This document shows, one piece after another, positions 33,874-42,884 of a stretch of DNA of 64,000 nucleotides; the stretch's first letter is position 1; each line of letters opens with the position of its first letter. A program made the translations under genes and the position numbers. A model generated the notes under the pieces. It had not been told where the DNA came from. It made no database searches and saw nothing but the letters and a program-made list of their open reading frames with translations. This stretch comes from Taishania sp965247975 (GTDB lineage Bacteria > Bacteroidota > Bacteroidia > Flavobacteriales_D > Crocinitomicaceae): assembly GCA_965247975.1 (NCBI GenBank), contig OZ252050.1, positions 3,596,001 to 3,660,000 on the forward strand. The letters run 5' to 3'.

Positions 33874-35343
33874 ATGCAAAGAAAATTCTTATCCAATTTA
33901 GTACTCATTATTCTGCTTAACCTGCTGATAAAACCGATTGCTATTTTTGGAATAGATGCGGCTGTGCAGAACCGAGTTGGTGCAGAAGATTATGGTTTGT
34001 ATTTTAGTTTGTTGAATTTCACCTTTTTGTTCAACATCCTTTTGGATCTGGGAATCAATAATTTTACCACCAAAAATGTTGCTCAATTTCCGGAAATCGT
34101 TCCAAAGTATTTCGGGAAAGTCATTGCCTTGCGTGTACTGCTTTTCTTTTTCTATGCACTTGTTACCTTGTCTTTCGGATTGTTTTTAGGCTACGATGCA
34201 AAAGCCTTTTACTTTCTTACATTCCTCATTTTAAATCAACTTTTCGTTACAGTAATTGCGTACGTTAGAAGTCATTTATCGGGCTTGCTATTTTTCAAAA
34301 CGGATGCATTTATCTCGGTGTTGGATCGGCTTCTACTCATTATTTTTTGTGGAATTTTACTTTTTGGAAATGTTACGCATCAATCTTTCAAAATTGAATG
34401 GTTTATTTGGATTCAAACACTTTGTTACGGAATCACAAGCATTGTAGCTCTGATTCTGCTCATCAATAAAATCGGTATTCCAAGAATTAAATTCGAAAAG
34501 CTCTTTTCCCTGGTCATTTTGCGACAAAGTTTGCCCTTCGCTCTGCTGATTTTGCTGATGATGGTCTATACTCGAACAGATTCTGTGATGATTGAACGTT
34601 TGCACGAAAAAGGAAGCTATGAGTCGGGCGTTTATGCACAAGGATTTCGACTTTTGGATGCGTTTTTCATGTTGCGGAATGATCTTCGCAAACCTGCTCT
34701 TTCCTCTTTTTTCGAACATGCTTAAAAACAAACAATCTGTACTTTCATTGCTCGGAATTTCTTCCAAAATGTTGATTGGTGGCGCAATTTCAATCGCCAG
34801 TTTGTGTTTTTTTAATGCAGAATATATCCTTTCATCGATTTACACAAGCGACATACAAGCTGGCATTCTTCCTTTTCAATTGCTCATGATCACATTTGTT
34901 GGCATGTGCGTCACGCTTGTTTATGGAACGCTGCTTACAGCAAATGGCGATTTAAAATTCTTAAATCAACTTTCAAGTTTTGGATTGGTGCTCAACATTG
35001 TGGTAAAACTTCATCTTAATCCCGAAATATGGAGCAGTTGGGAGCTGGAGCTGCTACTTTGATTACTCAAGCAATAGTCGGAATCGGACAAGTCATTTAT
35101 GTCAAGCGTAAATTCAATGTTTCTATCACCATCAAACAAACAAGTATTTTTCTGCTTTTTGTTGTTTCTTCCATTGGTGTCATTTATCTTTTGAAAACCA
35201 TTGAATTGCACCTCGCTTTTCAACTGATTGCAGCATTCTTTCTTATTCTCCTATTTAAAATTTTGAATGTTGGCGAATTTATGCACTTGCTTAAAAAGCG
35301 AAGAAATTTCTGCTTAATTTTTAATTTTCAACCTAAACAATAA
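33874..35343 (+). pseudogene. Wzx-type polysaccharide flippase, broken by three frameshifts
   Basis: This is a membrane flippase of the oligosaccharide/MATE type that would move lipid-linked sugar units across the inner membrane. The full protein (about 490 aa, about 12 helices) is spread over three frames. Frame 1 codes residues to about 270 (...DAFFMLR), then the match jumps to another frame (MIFANLLFPLFSNMLK...GLVLNIVV), then to a third (NFILIPKYGAVG) and back (AGAATLITQAIVGIG). Each jump is cured by removing one base: within GGAA at 34676-34679, AAAA at 35005-35008 and GGG at 35040-35042. All three are insertions in short homopolymers. Either the gene is dead or the sequence has local errors. 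The neighbours are intact. Confidence 0.8.
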
Positions 35344-35415
35344 AACACTCAGAATTTAGTTAACTCCTTCAAAATTGATTAAAAACCTTAAATTCGCGAA
35401 TCTAAAATCCACAAA

Positions 35416-36411
35416 ATGAGTGAAAATTTAAGTACGTTGGAGAATGAAAGACAAAATCTACTCGTCTTCCTATGGAAAAATCGCAAGATCATTATCATAA
35501 TCACGGCAATTGGTGCTATTGTCTCAGTAGTTGTTTCCTTGTTGATGACGCCTATTTTTAGATCAACGGCAATCGTTTTTCCAACAGCTACAAGTACCGT
35601 TTCTTTCTCGGAACAGCGAAATGCAAAAGCTGCTGCTATGGATTTTGGGGAAGAAGAACAAGCAGAACAATTGGTTCAAATTTTACAATCTTCCAAAATT
35701 CGCGATCGCATTGTAGAAGAATTCGATTTGTACAAGCATTATGACATTTCACAAAATGATCAAAACAAACGCTATAAATTGGTGTTGGAATATGGAAGCA
35801 ACTTTAATTATACGAGAACACGGTATGGTTCCATTCAAATTGATGTCTTAGACAAAGATCCTGAATTGGCAGCTAAAATGGCAAACCGCGTGGTAGATTT
35901 GATTGATACAGTAAAAAATGAAATGTTGCATCAACGGACTTATGAAGCATTTCAAGTTTCGATTCGAAAGAAAACCATTTTGCAAAATGAATTAGATGAA
36001 ATTAGTAATCGCATCGACAGTTTAGCATCGAAAGGTGTGATGAACATTGACGCGCGTGCTGGACTCTATCAAGCGTATGTGGATGCTAATAATGCTGGCG
36101 AAAAAGCAGACATCAAAGGCAAACTTTTGGTGAACGAGCAATTGGGTTCTACTTACGATGAATTAGAGCATTTACGTCGTGAAAAAATCACAAACATGGA
36201 GGTTTTCATGGCAACTTACGAACAAACAGAGTCTGATGCTAACTCAAAAATGAACCACAAATTCGTTGTAGAACAAGCCGTTGTGGCAGATAAAAAAGAC
36301 AAACCAAAACGTCTTATTATTGTGCTTCTAGGAACTTTCGGAACACTTGTTTTCGTTGTTTTTGCCTTGTTACTTCGTGAAAAAATCGCGGAACTCAAGA
36401 AAATTGCTTAG
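35416..36411 (+). CDS. Wzz/chain-length determinant-type polysaccharide protein
   Basis: This 331-aa inner-membrane protein of the Wzz/GumC group sets polysaccharide chain length or helps export. TM1 lies at about residues 23-45 (IIIIITAIGAIVSVVVSLL), then a periplasmic domain with long helices (IRDRIVEEFDLYKHYDI, AKMANRVVDLIDTVKNEML), a coiled coil (about 180-270) and TM2 at about 295-318, followed by a short cytoplasmic tail. No tyrosine-kinase domain is fused. The stop (TAG) shares one base with the GTG start of the polymerase gene, so they are coupled. It belongs with the FkbM and flippase genes. Confidence 0.88.
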   Translation: MSENLSTLENERQNLLVFLWKNRKIIIIITAIGAIVSVVVSLLMTPIFRSTAIVFPTATSTVSFSEQRNAKAAAMDFGEEEQAEQLVQILQSSKIRDRIVEEFDLYKHYDISQNDQNKRYKLVLEYGSNFNYTRTRYGSIQIDVLDKDPELAAKMANRVVDLIDTVKNEMLHQRTYEAFQVSIRKKTILQNELDEISNRIDSLASKGVMNIDARAGLYQAYVDANNAGEKADIKGKLLVNEQLGSTYDELEHLRREKITNMEVFMATYEQTESDANSKMNHKFVVEQAVVADKKDKPKRLIIVLLGTFGTLVFVVFALLLREKIAELKKIA

Positions 36412-37859
36412 TGCAAACATTCAAACAACATATTTATTTAGTTGCTTGGAGTGCGATTTACATTGTCATTTCTGGAATATTAATTTGGAATAACAACCAG
36501 TATTTAGTCCTTTTTCCATTGGGATTGGTGGCACTTTTTGCTGCTGTGTTCTATACCGAAACCGCTTTTCTAGCAATTGCTTTTTTCACCCCACTTTCGG
36601 TGAATATTGAAGAATATTCGAACAGCATTGGACTCTTCATTCCCACAGAACCCTTGCTTTTTGGAATGCTCATTTTATTGCTGATGCAACAATTTGTGAA
36701 AGCAACTTTTCATCCTGGAATTTGGCGAAATCCAATAGTTTGGGCTGTTGGCTTTTATTTGCTTTGGACTTTCTTCACAGCGATTACGAGCGTAAGTCCA
36801 ATGATTTCATTCAAGTTTTTATTAGCCAAATTGTGGTTTGTTATACCAGTGCTCATTTTTGGTGTCATGGTTTTTCTGAAACCAAAAAACATCCAACGGT
36901 TTTTGTGGCTTTTTGTAATTGGAATGACCATCGTTGTGATTTACACCATTCTAAATCATGCTCAATACCGTTTTGGAGAAAAAGAATCGCATTGGGTGAT
37001 GTGGCCATTTTTCAAAGATCACACGATTTATGGTGCCATCGTGGCCCTCGCTACACCGCTTGTTTTCGGATTGTATTTTGCCAAAAAACACAACGCCTTG
37101 ATTCAAGCCATTTTGCTCTCGATGATGTTCATTATTGTTTTAGGACTCTATTTTTCGTACACCAGAGCTGCTTGGTTAAGCGTTTTTGCGTCGATTTTGG
37201 TTCTTTTAGCCATACGACTGAAAATATCATTTAAACTCATTTCATCCGTCACCATTTTTGCTGGACTCATCCTCTTTTTCTCCTGGAATAGCATTCAACA
37301 AACGTTAGAACGCAATAAATCGGAGCATACAACTGAAGAATTTGGTGAGCGACTTCAATCCGCAACAAACGTAACCACAGATGCTTCTAATCTGGAACGC
37401 ATCAATCGCTGGAATTGTGCCTGGGATATGTTTCAAGAAAAACCAATCATGGGGTTTGGACCAGGCACTTACGCTTTTGAATATGCACGGTTTCAACGAC
37501 CAGAAAATTTGACAATTATATCCACGAACTTTGGAAATCTCGGAAATGCACATAGTGAATTCTTAGGACCACTTGCTGAAATGGGCGTTTTAGGATTGGT
37601 TTCTATGGTGCTGATTGTCATTGCTATTTTTTACAAATCCATTACACTTTATGTCAAATGGCCTCCGGAAGATACTGAAATGAGAACCATTATTTTGGCG
37701 ATTATTGTTTCGTTGACGACCTATTTCGTGCATGCTTTCCTAAATAATTTCTTAGATACAGACAAAGCTGCCGTTCCTATTTGGGGAATGTGTGCGATGA
37801 TTATAGCCTTGGAAATTCGGCTAACGGAAATGACTGAAGTCAAAAGACTTTCCCGCTGA
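36411..37859 (+). CDS. O-antigen ligase/polymerase-type membrane protein (Wzy/WaaL)
   Basis: This 482-aa protein has about 11 hydrophobic helices and the Wzy_C domain typical of O-antigen polymerases and ligases. A large periplasmic loop (about residues 300-385) contains RINRWNCAWDMFQEKPIMGFGPGTY and HSEFLGPLAEMGVLG, where the conserved His of the family appears (NAHSEFL). Whether it polymerises or ligates cannot be told from sequence alone. The start is GTG at 36411, overlapping the previous stop. With Wzz it forms the end of the polysaccharide unit. The flippase upstream is frameshifted, so the pathway may not be functional. Confidence 0.88.
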   Translation: MQTFKQHIYLVAWSAIYIVISGILIWNNNQYLVLFPLGLVALFAAVFYTETAFLAIAFFTPLSVNIEEYSNSIGLFIPTEPLLFGMLILLLMQQFVKATFHPGIWRNPIVWAVGFYLLWTFFTAITSVSPMISFKFLLAKLWFVIPVLIFGVMVFLKPKNIQRFLWLFVIGMTIVVIYTILNHAQYRFGEKESHWVMWPFFKDHTIYGAIVALATPLVFGLYFAKKHNALIQAILLSMMFIIVLGLYFSYTRAAWLSVFASILVLLAIRLKISFKLISSVTIFAGLILFFSWNSIQQTLERNKSEHTTEEFGERLQSATNVTTDASNLERINRWNCAWDMFQEKPIMGFGPGTYAFEYARFQRPENLTIISTNFGNLGNAHSEFLGPLAEMGVLGLVSMVLIVIAIFYKSITLYVKWPPEDTEMRTIILAIIVSLTTYFVHAFLNNFLDTDKAAVPIWGMCAMIIALEIRLTEMTEVKRLSR

Positions 37860-37955
37860 AAATTGGGATTCAAAAATAAAGGACATAGATCAAAAGACAG
37901 CTAGGTTCAATGGCTAATTTGTTGTATGAACATTGTTTTGCTTACAATAAATTAG

Positions 37956-38027
37956 TCCATTGTCTTTTGTCCATTGTCTTTTGTCCATCGTCTTTTGTCT
38001 CAATGTCTTTTGTCTTAAAGTCTTTTT
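37956..38027 (+). repeat. 14-bp tandem repeat upstream of the reductase promoter
   Basis: Three near-perfect units TCCATTGTCTTTTG start at 37956, 37970 and 37984, a fourth 15-base unit (TCTCAATGTCTTTTG) at 37998, and a degenerate fifth at 38013. Every unit ends in TTTTG, the -33 promoter word of this phylum. The copy at 38009-38012 lies exactly 17 bases before a TATCTTTG box. Confidence 0.85.
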
Positions 38028-38037
38028 CCTATCTTTG
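38009..38037 (+). promoter_or_regulatory. Promoter of the ferredoxin-NADP reductase gene
   Basis: TTTG (38009-38012), 17 bases, TATCTTTG (38030-38037), then 22 bases to the ATG at 38060. This is the closest match to the Bacteroidota promoter consensus in the window and supports the chosen start. Confidence 0.7.
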
Positions 38038-38059
38038 CATCGAAATTTTTTACATCAAA

Positions 38060-39070
38060 ATGATAGAAACGGATATTATAATAATTGGTGCTGGTCCTGT
38101 TGGCTTGTTTACCGTATTTGAGGCAGGATTATTAAAATTAAGATGCCATTTGATTGACTCTTTGCCACAAGCTGGAGGACAATGTTCTGAAATTTATCCA
38201 AAAAAACCAATTTATGATATTCCTGGATTTCCTTCCATTTTGGCTGGAGATCTGATCGATAATTTGATGGAACAAGCTGCTCCTTTTAAACCTGGATTTA
38301 CACTTGGCGAAGCGGCGATGACAATTGACAAAACAGATGACAATAAATTTATCGTTACGACTGTAAAAGGAACAAAACATTTAGCTCCAATTGTCATGAT
38401 TGCTGGTGGCTTGGGGGTTTTTGAACCAAGAAAACCACCTATCGACAATTTAGAGGCATACGAAGACAAAGGTGTTGAATACATCATCAAAGATCCTGAA
38501 TTGTACCGTGGAAAAAGATGTGTCATCTCTGGTGGAGGTGATTCGGCGCTCGATTGGTCGATTTTCTTAGTGGAAAAAAATATTGCAAAAGAAGTGACTT
38601 TGGTTCACCGAAGTGCATCTTTCAGAGGACATTTAGATTCTGTTCAGAAAGTAATTGATATGGCTGGTACTGGAAAAATAAATCTGGTTACCGAGGCTGA
38701 AGTTGTTGGAATTGGTGGTAATGGACACCTTGAGCATGTGATTATTAATCATAATACGGATGGTGAAATAAGAAAAGAAGCAGATCATTTTATTCCACTT
38801 TTCGGGTTGAAACCTAGCTTGGGTCCAATTGCAGATTGGGGACTAGAAATTGATAAAAATGCGATCAAAGTAGATACGCTTGATTATTCCACGAATATCC
38901 CAGGAATTTACGCAATAGGCGATGTGAACACGTATGAGAACAAATTGAAATTGATTTTGTGCGGATTCCACGAAGGAACCTTGGCTGTGCAATCCGCTTT
39001 CGCTAGAATTTATCCTGACAAGAAAAACATCTTGAAATACACAACGGTTAACGGAGTTACAGGTTTCTAA
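38060..39070 (+). CDS. Ferredoxin/flavodoxin-NADP+ reductase, thioredoxin-reductase-like type
   Basis: This 336-aa FAD enzyme moves electrons between NADPH and ferredoxin or flavodoxin. The FAD-binding motif is IIIGAGPVGLFTVFEAG, the NAD(P)H-binding motif is VISGGGDSALDWSIFLVE, and the C-terminal FAD motif is GIYAIGDVNTYENK. It lacks the CxxC redox pair of thioredoxin reductases, which marks the YumC-type FNR group. An upstream longer frame (from 37910) only reads through the tandem repeat and promoter. The start at 38060 fits the family and the promoter. It is followed at 57 bases by a second histidine kinase with its own promoter. Confidence 0.93.
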   Translation: MIETDIIIIGAGPVGLFTVFEAGLLKLRCHLIDSLPQAGGQCSEIYPKKPIYDIPGFPSILAGDLIDNLMEQAAPFKPGFTLGEAAMTIDKTDDNKFIVTTVKGTKHLAPIVMIAGGLGVFEPRKPPIDNLEAYEDKGVEYIIKDPELYRGKRCVISGGGDSALDWSIFLVEKNIAKEVTLVHRSASFRGHLDSVQKVIDMAGTGKINLVTEAEVVGIGGNGHLEHVIINHNTDGEIRKEADHFIPLFGLKPSLGPIADWGLEIDKNAIKVDTLDYSTNIPGIYAIGDVNTYENKLKLILCGFHEGTLAVQSAFARIYPDKKNILKYTTVNGVTGF

Positions 39071-39084
39071 TTCTTGCTTCAAAA

Positions 39085-39118
39085 TTGACCAAGGATTTTT
39101 AAAAAGGGCGTATCTTTG
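39085..39118 (+). promoter_or_regulatory. Promoter of the second histidine kinase gene
   Basis: TTG (39085-39087), 23 bases, TATCTTTG (39111-39118), then nine bases to the ATG. The leader would be very short. Confidence 0.5.
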
Positions 39119-39127
39119 CTTTAAATT

Positions 39128-40468
39128 ATGAATAGAAAATCCATCAATTTCGTCATTATTCTCGGTGTGATTTCACTCGTGAGTATCCTATTGATTCAAG
39201 GAATTTGGATTAATAAAACCATTTCTATTCAACAAACGGATATCGTTCTACAGCAAAAAGAAGATAGTCTTGATTACAAGCATTTTTCGGAGCATGCACA
39301 CATTGCTCTGCGTAATGTACTCGAGAAAATCTCCACCCAACAATCGGATAGTTCCGATTTATATGGTGCTGTGCGTCAAGTTCGAAGCAATTATTTTTCC
39401 GTTGATATTAATGAAGAATTGCATCCGTATTATTTGGAAACCTTGTTGAAACGAGAATTTTACGATCAGAACATTCACCGCGATTTTCAGTATGGAATTT
39501 ATGATTGTTTCAGCGATTCAATCGTTTTTGGAAATTTGATTAGATTCTCCAAAGATTCCCATTATGAACCTGCTTCGGATTCCTTGGCAGGAATAACATC
39601 CGAAAAATTGAAATGGAAAAAAGACGGTCATTACTTCACAGTTTATTTTCCAGGAATTCAAAACAGAAGTACAAATCCAGAAGAATCTTCATTTTCACCT
39701 TGGATTTACATGGGACTAATTGTGGCATTTATAGTGGTATTCTTTGGTTTTGCCATTGGGGTTATATTGCGACAAAAGAGAATGTCAGAAATCAAAAACG
39801 ATTTCATTAACAACATGACCCATGAGCTAAAAACACCTATTTCAACGATAGGTCTATCGAGTGAAATGCTTTTGCGTGGAGATTTTTCGACAGAACCTGA
39901 AAAAGTTCAGAAATATGCCGGAATGATCTACAAAGAAAATAAGCGATTGCAGAATCAAGTAGAACGTGTGTTAAACGTGGCTAAATTGGACAAAGACAAA
40001 TTAGTTTTGAGAAAAGAAAACTTAGATATCCACGAAATTTTAGAAGAGGTAAAAGATAACTTTGAGTTCAATCAATCAACCCATGGAGGCAAAATTCAAT
40101 TAGAACTTAAAGCCGAAATCTCTAACATTCATGCCGATCCTGTTCATATTAGTAATGTGGTGTACAATTTAATTGACAACGCCGTTAAATATTGCGAAAC
40201 TGAACCAGATATTTATGTTAAAACATTTAACGACAAAAAAGGCATCGCAATTTCATTTGTCGATAACGGAATTGGAATGAAACGAGAAGATATTAAAATG
40301 ATTTTTGATAAATTCTATCGTGTTCCTACTGGAAATTTGCACAACGTGAAGGGTTTTGGACTCGGTCTTTATTACGTGAAACTTATTATTGATGAACACA
40401 AAGGGAGCATTGATGTGAAAAGCGCTGTAGGGAAAGGAACTACGTTTCGTATTTGGTTGCCTTTTTAG
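39128..40468 (+). CDS. Membrane sensor histidine kinase, orphan
   Basis: This 446-aa histidine kinase has the same layout as the one at 30636: TM1 at about 7-27, periplasmic sensor of about 165 residues (shorter than the first), TM2 at about 197-220, HisKA (FINNMTHELKTPISTIGLS, His near 237) and HATPase_c (LIDNAVKYC, DNGIGMKRED, GFGLGLYYVK). Both carry the near-identical stretch PTGN(I/L)HNVKGFGLGL and probably come from one ancestral gene. No response regulator follows; downstream is a repeat field. It could act on the regulator at 32261 or on one elsewhere. Confidence 0.95.
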   Translation: MNRKSINFVIILGVISLVSILLIQGIWINKTISIQQTDIVLQQKEDSLDYKHFSEHAHIALRNVLEKISTQQSDSSDLYGAVRQVRSNYFSVDINEELHPYYLETLLKREFYDQNIHRDFQYGIYDCFSDSIVFGNLIRFSKDSHYEPASDSLAGITSEKLKWKKDGHYFTVYFPGIQNRSTNPEESSFSPWIYMGLIVAFIVVFFGFAIGVILRQKRMSEIKNDFINNMTHELKTPISTIGLSSEMLLRGDFSTEPEKVQKYAGMIYKENKRLQNQVERVLNVAKLDKDKLVLRKENLDIHEILEEVKDNFEFNQSTHGGKIQLELKAEISNIHADPVHISNVVYNLIDNAVKYCETEPDIYVKTFNDKKGIAISFVDNGIGMKREDIKMIFDKFYRVPTGNLHNVKGFGLGLYYVKLIIDEHKGSIDVKSAVGKGTTFRIWLPF

Positions 40469-40515
40469 GTGGCGGATTTGATGGGTAATAAAATTATATT
40501 TTTCAATTTAACATG

Positions 40516-40675
40516 CGACCCTTTCTGGGTCGTGAAATTTATTTGCACCTATGGTGCTAGAAACATGTAATCCCTTCGGGATTAAAATTTAAAAAAAATC
40601 ATTTCATTGAATCCGAAGGGTTCACATGTCTATAACCTAAAACGCCAGCACATCCCTACGACCCTGAAGGGGTCG
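40516..40675. repeat. REP-like palindrome cluster upstream of the Y1 transposase gene
   Basis: Several short palindromes are packed together: CGACCC-tttct-GGGTCG (40516-40532), GCACC-tat-GGTGC (40545-40557), AATCCC-ttc-GGGATT (40569-40583) and CGACCC-tgaag-GGGTCG (40659-40675). The third is part of a 20-bp unit (ACATGT plus AATCCCTTCGGGATT, 40563-40583) that returns inverted at 40610-40629 (AATCCGAAGGGTTCACATGT). This is the inverted-pair layout of REP elements moved by a RAYT enzyme. Downstream to 40910 the DNA is AT-rich with no gene. Confidence 0.8.
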
Positions 40676-40910
40676 AATAAACGACATGACCATTTCTTGA
40701 AGTTCTTTTAATTCCCTGAGTTCTACAATCGTAAATTCTGCAGAATTCAAAATTCACCTTCACTAATTATTTAGAATTTTCAACGAAATTCGTTTCAAAA
40801 ATTATTCGATGAAAAGATTTTTTTCACTATCTTAGAGTAAGATTCTACCAAATAAAAATTACAGTAATTTAAAACTCGGATAAGTACTTAACCCTTTAAC
40901 ACTAAACATA

Positions 40911-41375
40911 ATGTCAGGAACCTACTCACGCATTTATATTCAAATCGTTTTTGCAGTAAAGTATCGCGATAATTTAATTCAGGAAAACTGGGAAGAAGAG
41001 TTGTATCAATACATCACAGGTATTGTGCAAAACAAAGACCAAAAATTATTGGCAATTAATGGAATGCCCGATCATATTCACATACTAATTGGTCTAAAAC
41101 CATCTTGTAGTATTTCAGATTTGGTGAGAGAAATAAAAAAAAGTAGCACTGCTTTTATAAACGAAAAAAAATTCACGAACACAAAATTTAATTGGCAAGA
41201 AGGATACGGTGCTTTCTCATATAGCCATTCAAGTTTAAATAATGTTGTTAATTACGTTCTGAATCAAAAATCACATCATCGAAAAAGATCATTTAAAGAA
41301 GAATATACTGAATTCCTTGAGAAATTTGAAATTGAATATAAGGATGAATATCTATTTAATTGGCTAAATCAATAA
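40911..41375 (+). CDS. REP-associated tyrosine transposase (RAYT, IS200/IS605-type Y1)
   Basis: This 154-aa single-strand transposase of the Y1/HUH class has the HUH pair in MPDHIHILIGLKPS and the catalytic Tyr in the helix NNVVNYVLNQKSHHRK. FAVKYRDNLI and FNWQEGYGAFSYSHS are other family landmarks. The gene is intact and preceded by a cluster of inverted palindromes but has no IS200-type ends around it, as expected for a RAYT that mobilises REP repeats. Its stop abuts the convergent OmpA gene with no gap, so the right side has no room for a partner repeat. Activity is plausible. Confidence 0.9.
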   Translation: MSGTYSRIYIQIVFAVKYRDNLIQENWEEELYQYITGIVQNKDQKLLAINGMPDHIHILIGLKPSCSISDLVREIKKSSTAFINEKKFTNTKFNWQEGYGAFSYSHSSLNNVVNYVLNQKSHHRKRSFKEEYTEFLEKFEIEYKDEYLFNWLNQ

Positions 41376-42884
41376 TCAATTCCCAACCACAATAAACTCG
41401 CTCCTACGATTCAATTTATGATCTGCTTCTGTACATGGATTTTCAGCACCACTTTCGCAAGAGCAAGTGGATAGAGGCTTTGTTTCACCATATCCTTTTG
41501 CAGTAGTTCGTTCAGGGTTAGAAATGAATTTCTGAATGTATTGAAGTGTGCTCGTGGCTCTACCATCAGATAAAGCACTATTAAATTGTCCCGAAGATCG
41601 ACAATCAGTGTGAGATCCAATTTCCATTTTCATACTTGGAAACTCGTTGAGAATTCCGACAATTTTATCCAATTCATATTTTGCGTCTTCTCGTAATTCT
41701 GCGCTATTCATATCAAAGTAAATCGGATTCAATTTCAATAATTTACCTAAATCCAACTGTAATTCTGGTGGTGCATGACCTACTGATATTCTTTCTGTAA
41801 TGGTCGTTCCCGTTGTGTCGGTTACAGTTATTAGATAAGATCCTTTTACCAAACCACCAACATCTTCTTTTTTACTTCCAGTATCCCACTTAATTTTATA
41901 AGGTGGAAAACCACCACTAATTGTGACATCAATTTTGCCATCACTTCCGAGATATGTGGATGCATTGGCAACCTTGTGCGAAATTGTAAGTTCCTGTCGT
42001 GGAGCATCGTAAATATATGCCGTCCAAATATCACTGAGTTCGCTGTCCCGATTACTCGACCAATAAAGATGATCTGGTGTCACAATAAAATAAGCGTCAA
42101 ATTTCGGTGAATTAATTTTTGGTCCAAGATTTATTGGCTTTGACCATTGATCCCAAGCTCCTTGCTTCACGCTGTAAAAAATATCTGCATCGCCATAACC
42201 ACCTAAGCCGTTGCTCGAAAAATAAAGAGTATCCCAATCTTGAGAAAGAAATGGTGACATTTCAAAACCAGCGCTATTCACCACATTTCCCAAATGTTTC
42301 GGAGCCGACCATCCATTTGCTGTTTGAATACTCACATACATATCTTCTTTTCCCAAGCTATTTGGACCTTCATAAGCAATAATTGCGGCTTTTTCATCGT
42401 ACGTCATGTGCATACTGACATGTTCGCCTTTGATTTCCAACCCTGGAATTTCAATCGGTACGGGTCTGTCCCAAAAACCATATCCTAAATTGGAATATGC
42501 AATGCCCTTTGTCCCACTTTTACTGCCTTTGTATGCATTCAACACGTACATTCTGTTGTTATTCACATTAATTCCAAGCACCGCATTATTGAATTTGTTA
42601 TTCAGCTCAGTCAAGTTTTCTCCGTTCGAATAAACCAAATCGGCAAATTTTTCTGAAAAGTAGATGTCTTGGTCATTTTTCCCACCCACACTTCTTGGGT
42701 CATAGGTTCTAACATAATACAATGTTGAGCTATCTCGCGTAAAAACAGGCATGGATTCTTCCGCACCTGGCGAATTAATTGCTCCCATTAATTTCATCGG
42801 ATCAGAGGTTTTGAAAATGGGCGATTGAGCTTCTATGTGAAACCAACAAATTGATGCTATGTAAATTAAAAACAACCGACTCAT
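41376..42884 (-). CDS. OmpA-family protein with PD40 propeller and SprB-type repeat
   Basis: This secreted protein of 502 aa begins with a signal peptide (ending near IEAQ). Residues about 25-280 are WD40/PD40-like beta-propeller repeats (SKDAD-type words such as DTLYFSSNGLGGYGDADIFY and DHLYWSSNRDSELSDIW). A SprB-type repeat follows (SGGFPPYKIKWDTGSKKE ... GSYLITVTDTTG, about 320-365). The C-terminal 110 residues are OmpA (IYFDMNSAELREDAKYELD, GSHTDCRSSGQFN, LNRRSEFIV), which bind peptidoglycan. It is the third gene of an adhesin/PorP/OmpA operon, its start overlapping the PorP stop by four bases. It should anchor the complex at the outer membrane. Confidence 0.92.
   Translation of the reverse strand: MSRLFLIYIASICWFHIEAQSPIFKTSDPMKLMGAINSPGAEESMPVFTRDSSTLYYVRTYDPRSVGGKNDQDIYFSEKFADLVYSNGENLTELNNKFNNAVLGINVNNNRMYVLNAYKGSKSGTKGIAYSNLGYGFWDRPVPIEIPGLEIKGEHVSMHMTYDEKAAIIAYEGPNSLGKEDMYVSIQTANGWSAPKHLGNVVNSAGFEMSPFLSQDWDTLYFSSNGLGGYGDADIFYSVKQGAWDQWSKPINLGPKINSPKFDAYFIVTPDHLYWSSNRDSELSDIWTAYIYDAPRQELTISHKVANASTYLGSDGKIDVTISGGFPPYKIKWDTGSKKEDVGGLVKGSYLITVTDTTGTTITERISVGHAPPELQLDLGKLLKLNPIYFDMNSAELREDAKYELDKIVGILNEFPSMKMEIGSHTDCRSSGQFNSALSDGRATSTLQYIQKFISNPERTTAKGYGETKPLSTCSCESGAENPCTEADHKLNRRSEFIVVGN

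Noticed and set aside
37956..38027. CRISPR or coding repeat
   Set aside because: Units of 14-15 bases without spacers, lying in a promoter; the upstream ORF extension through them has no family match.
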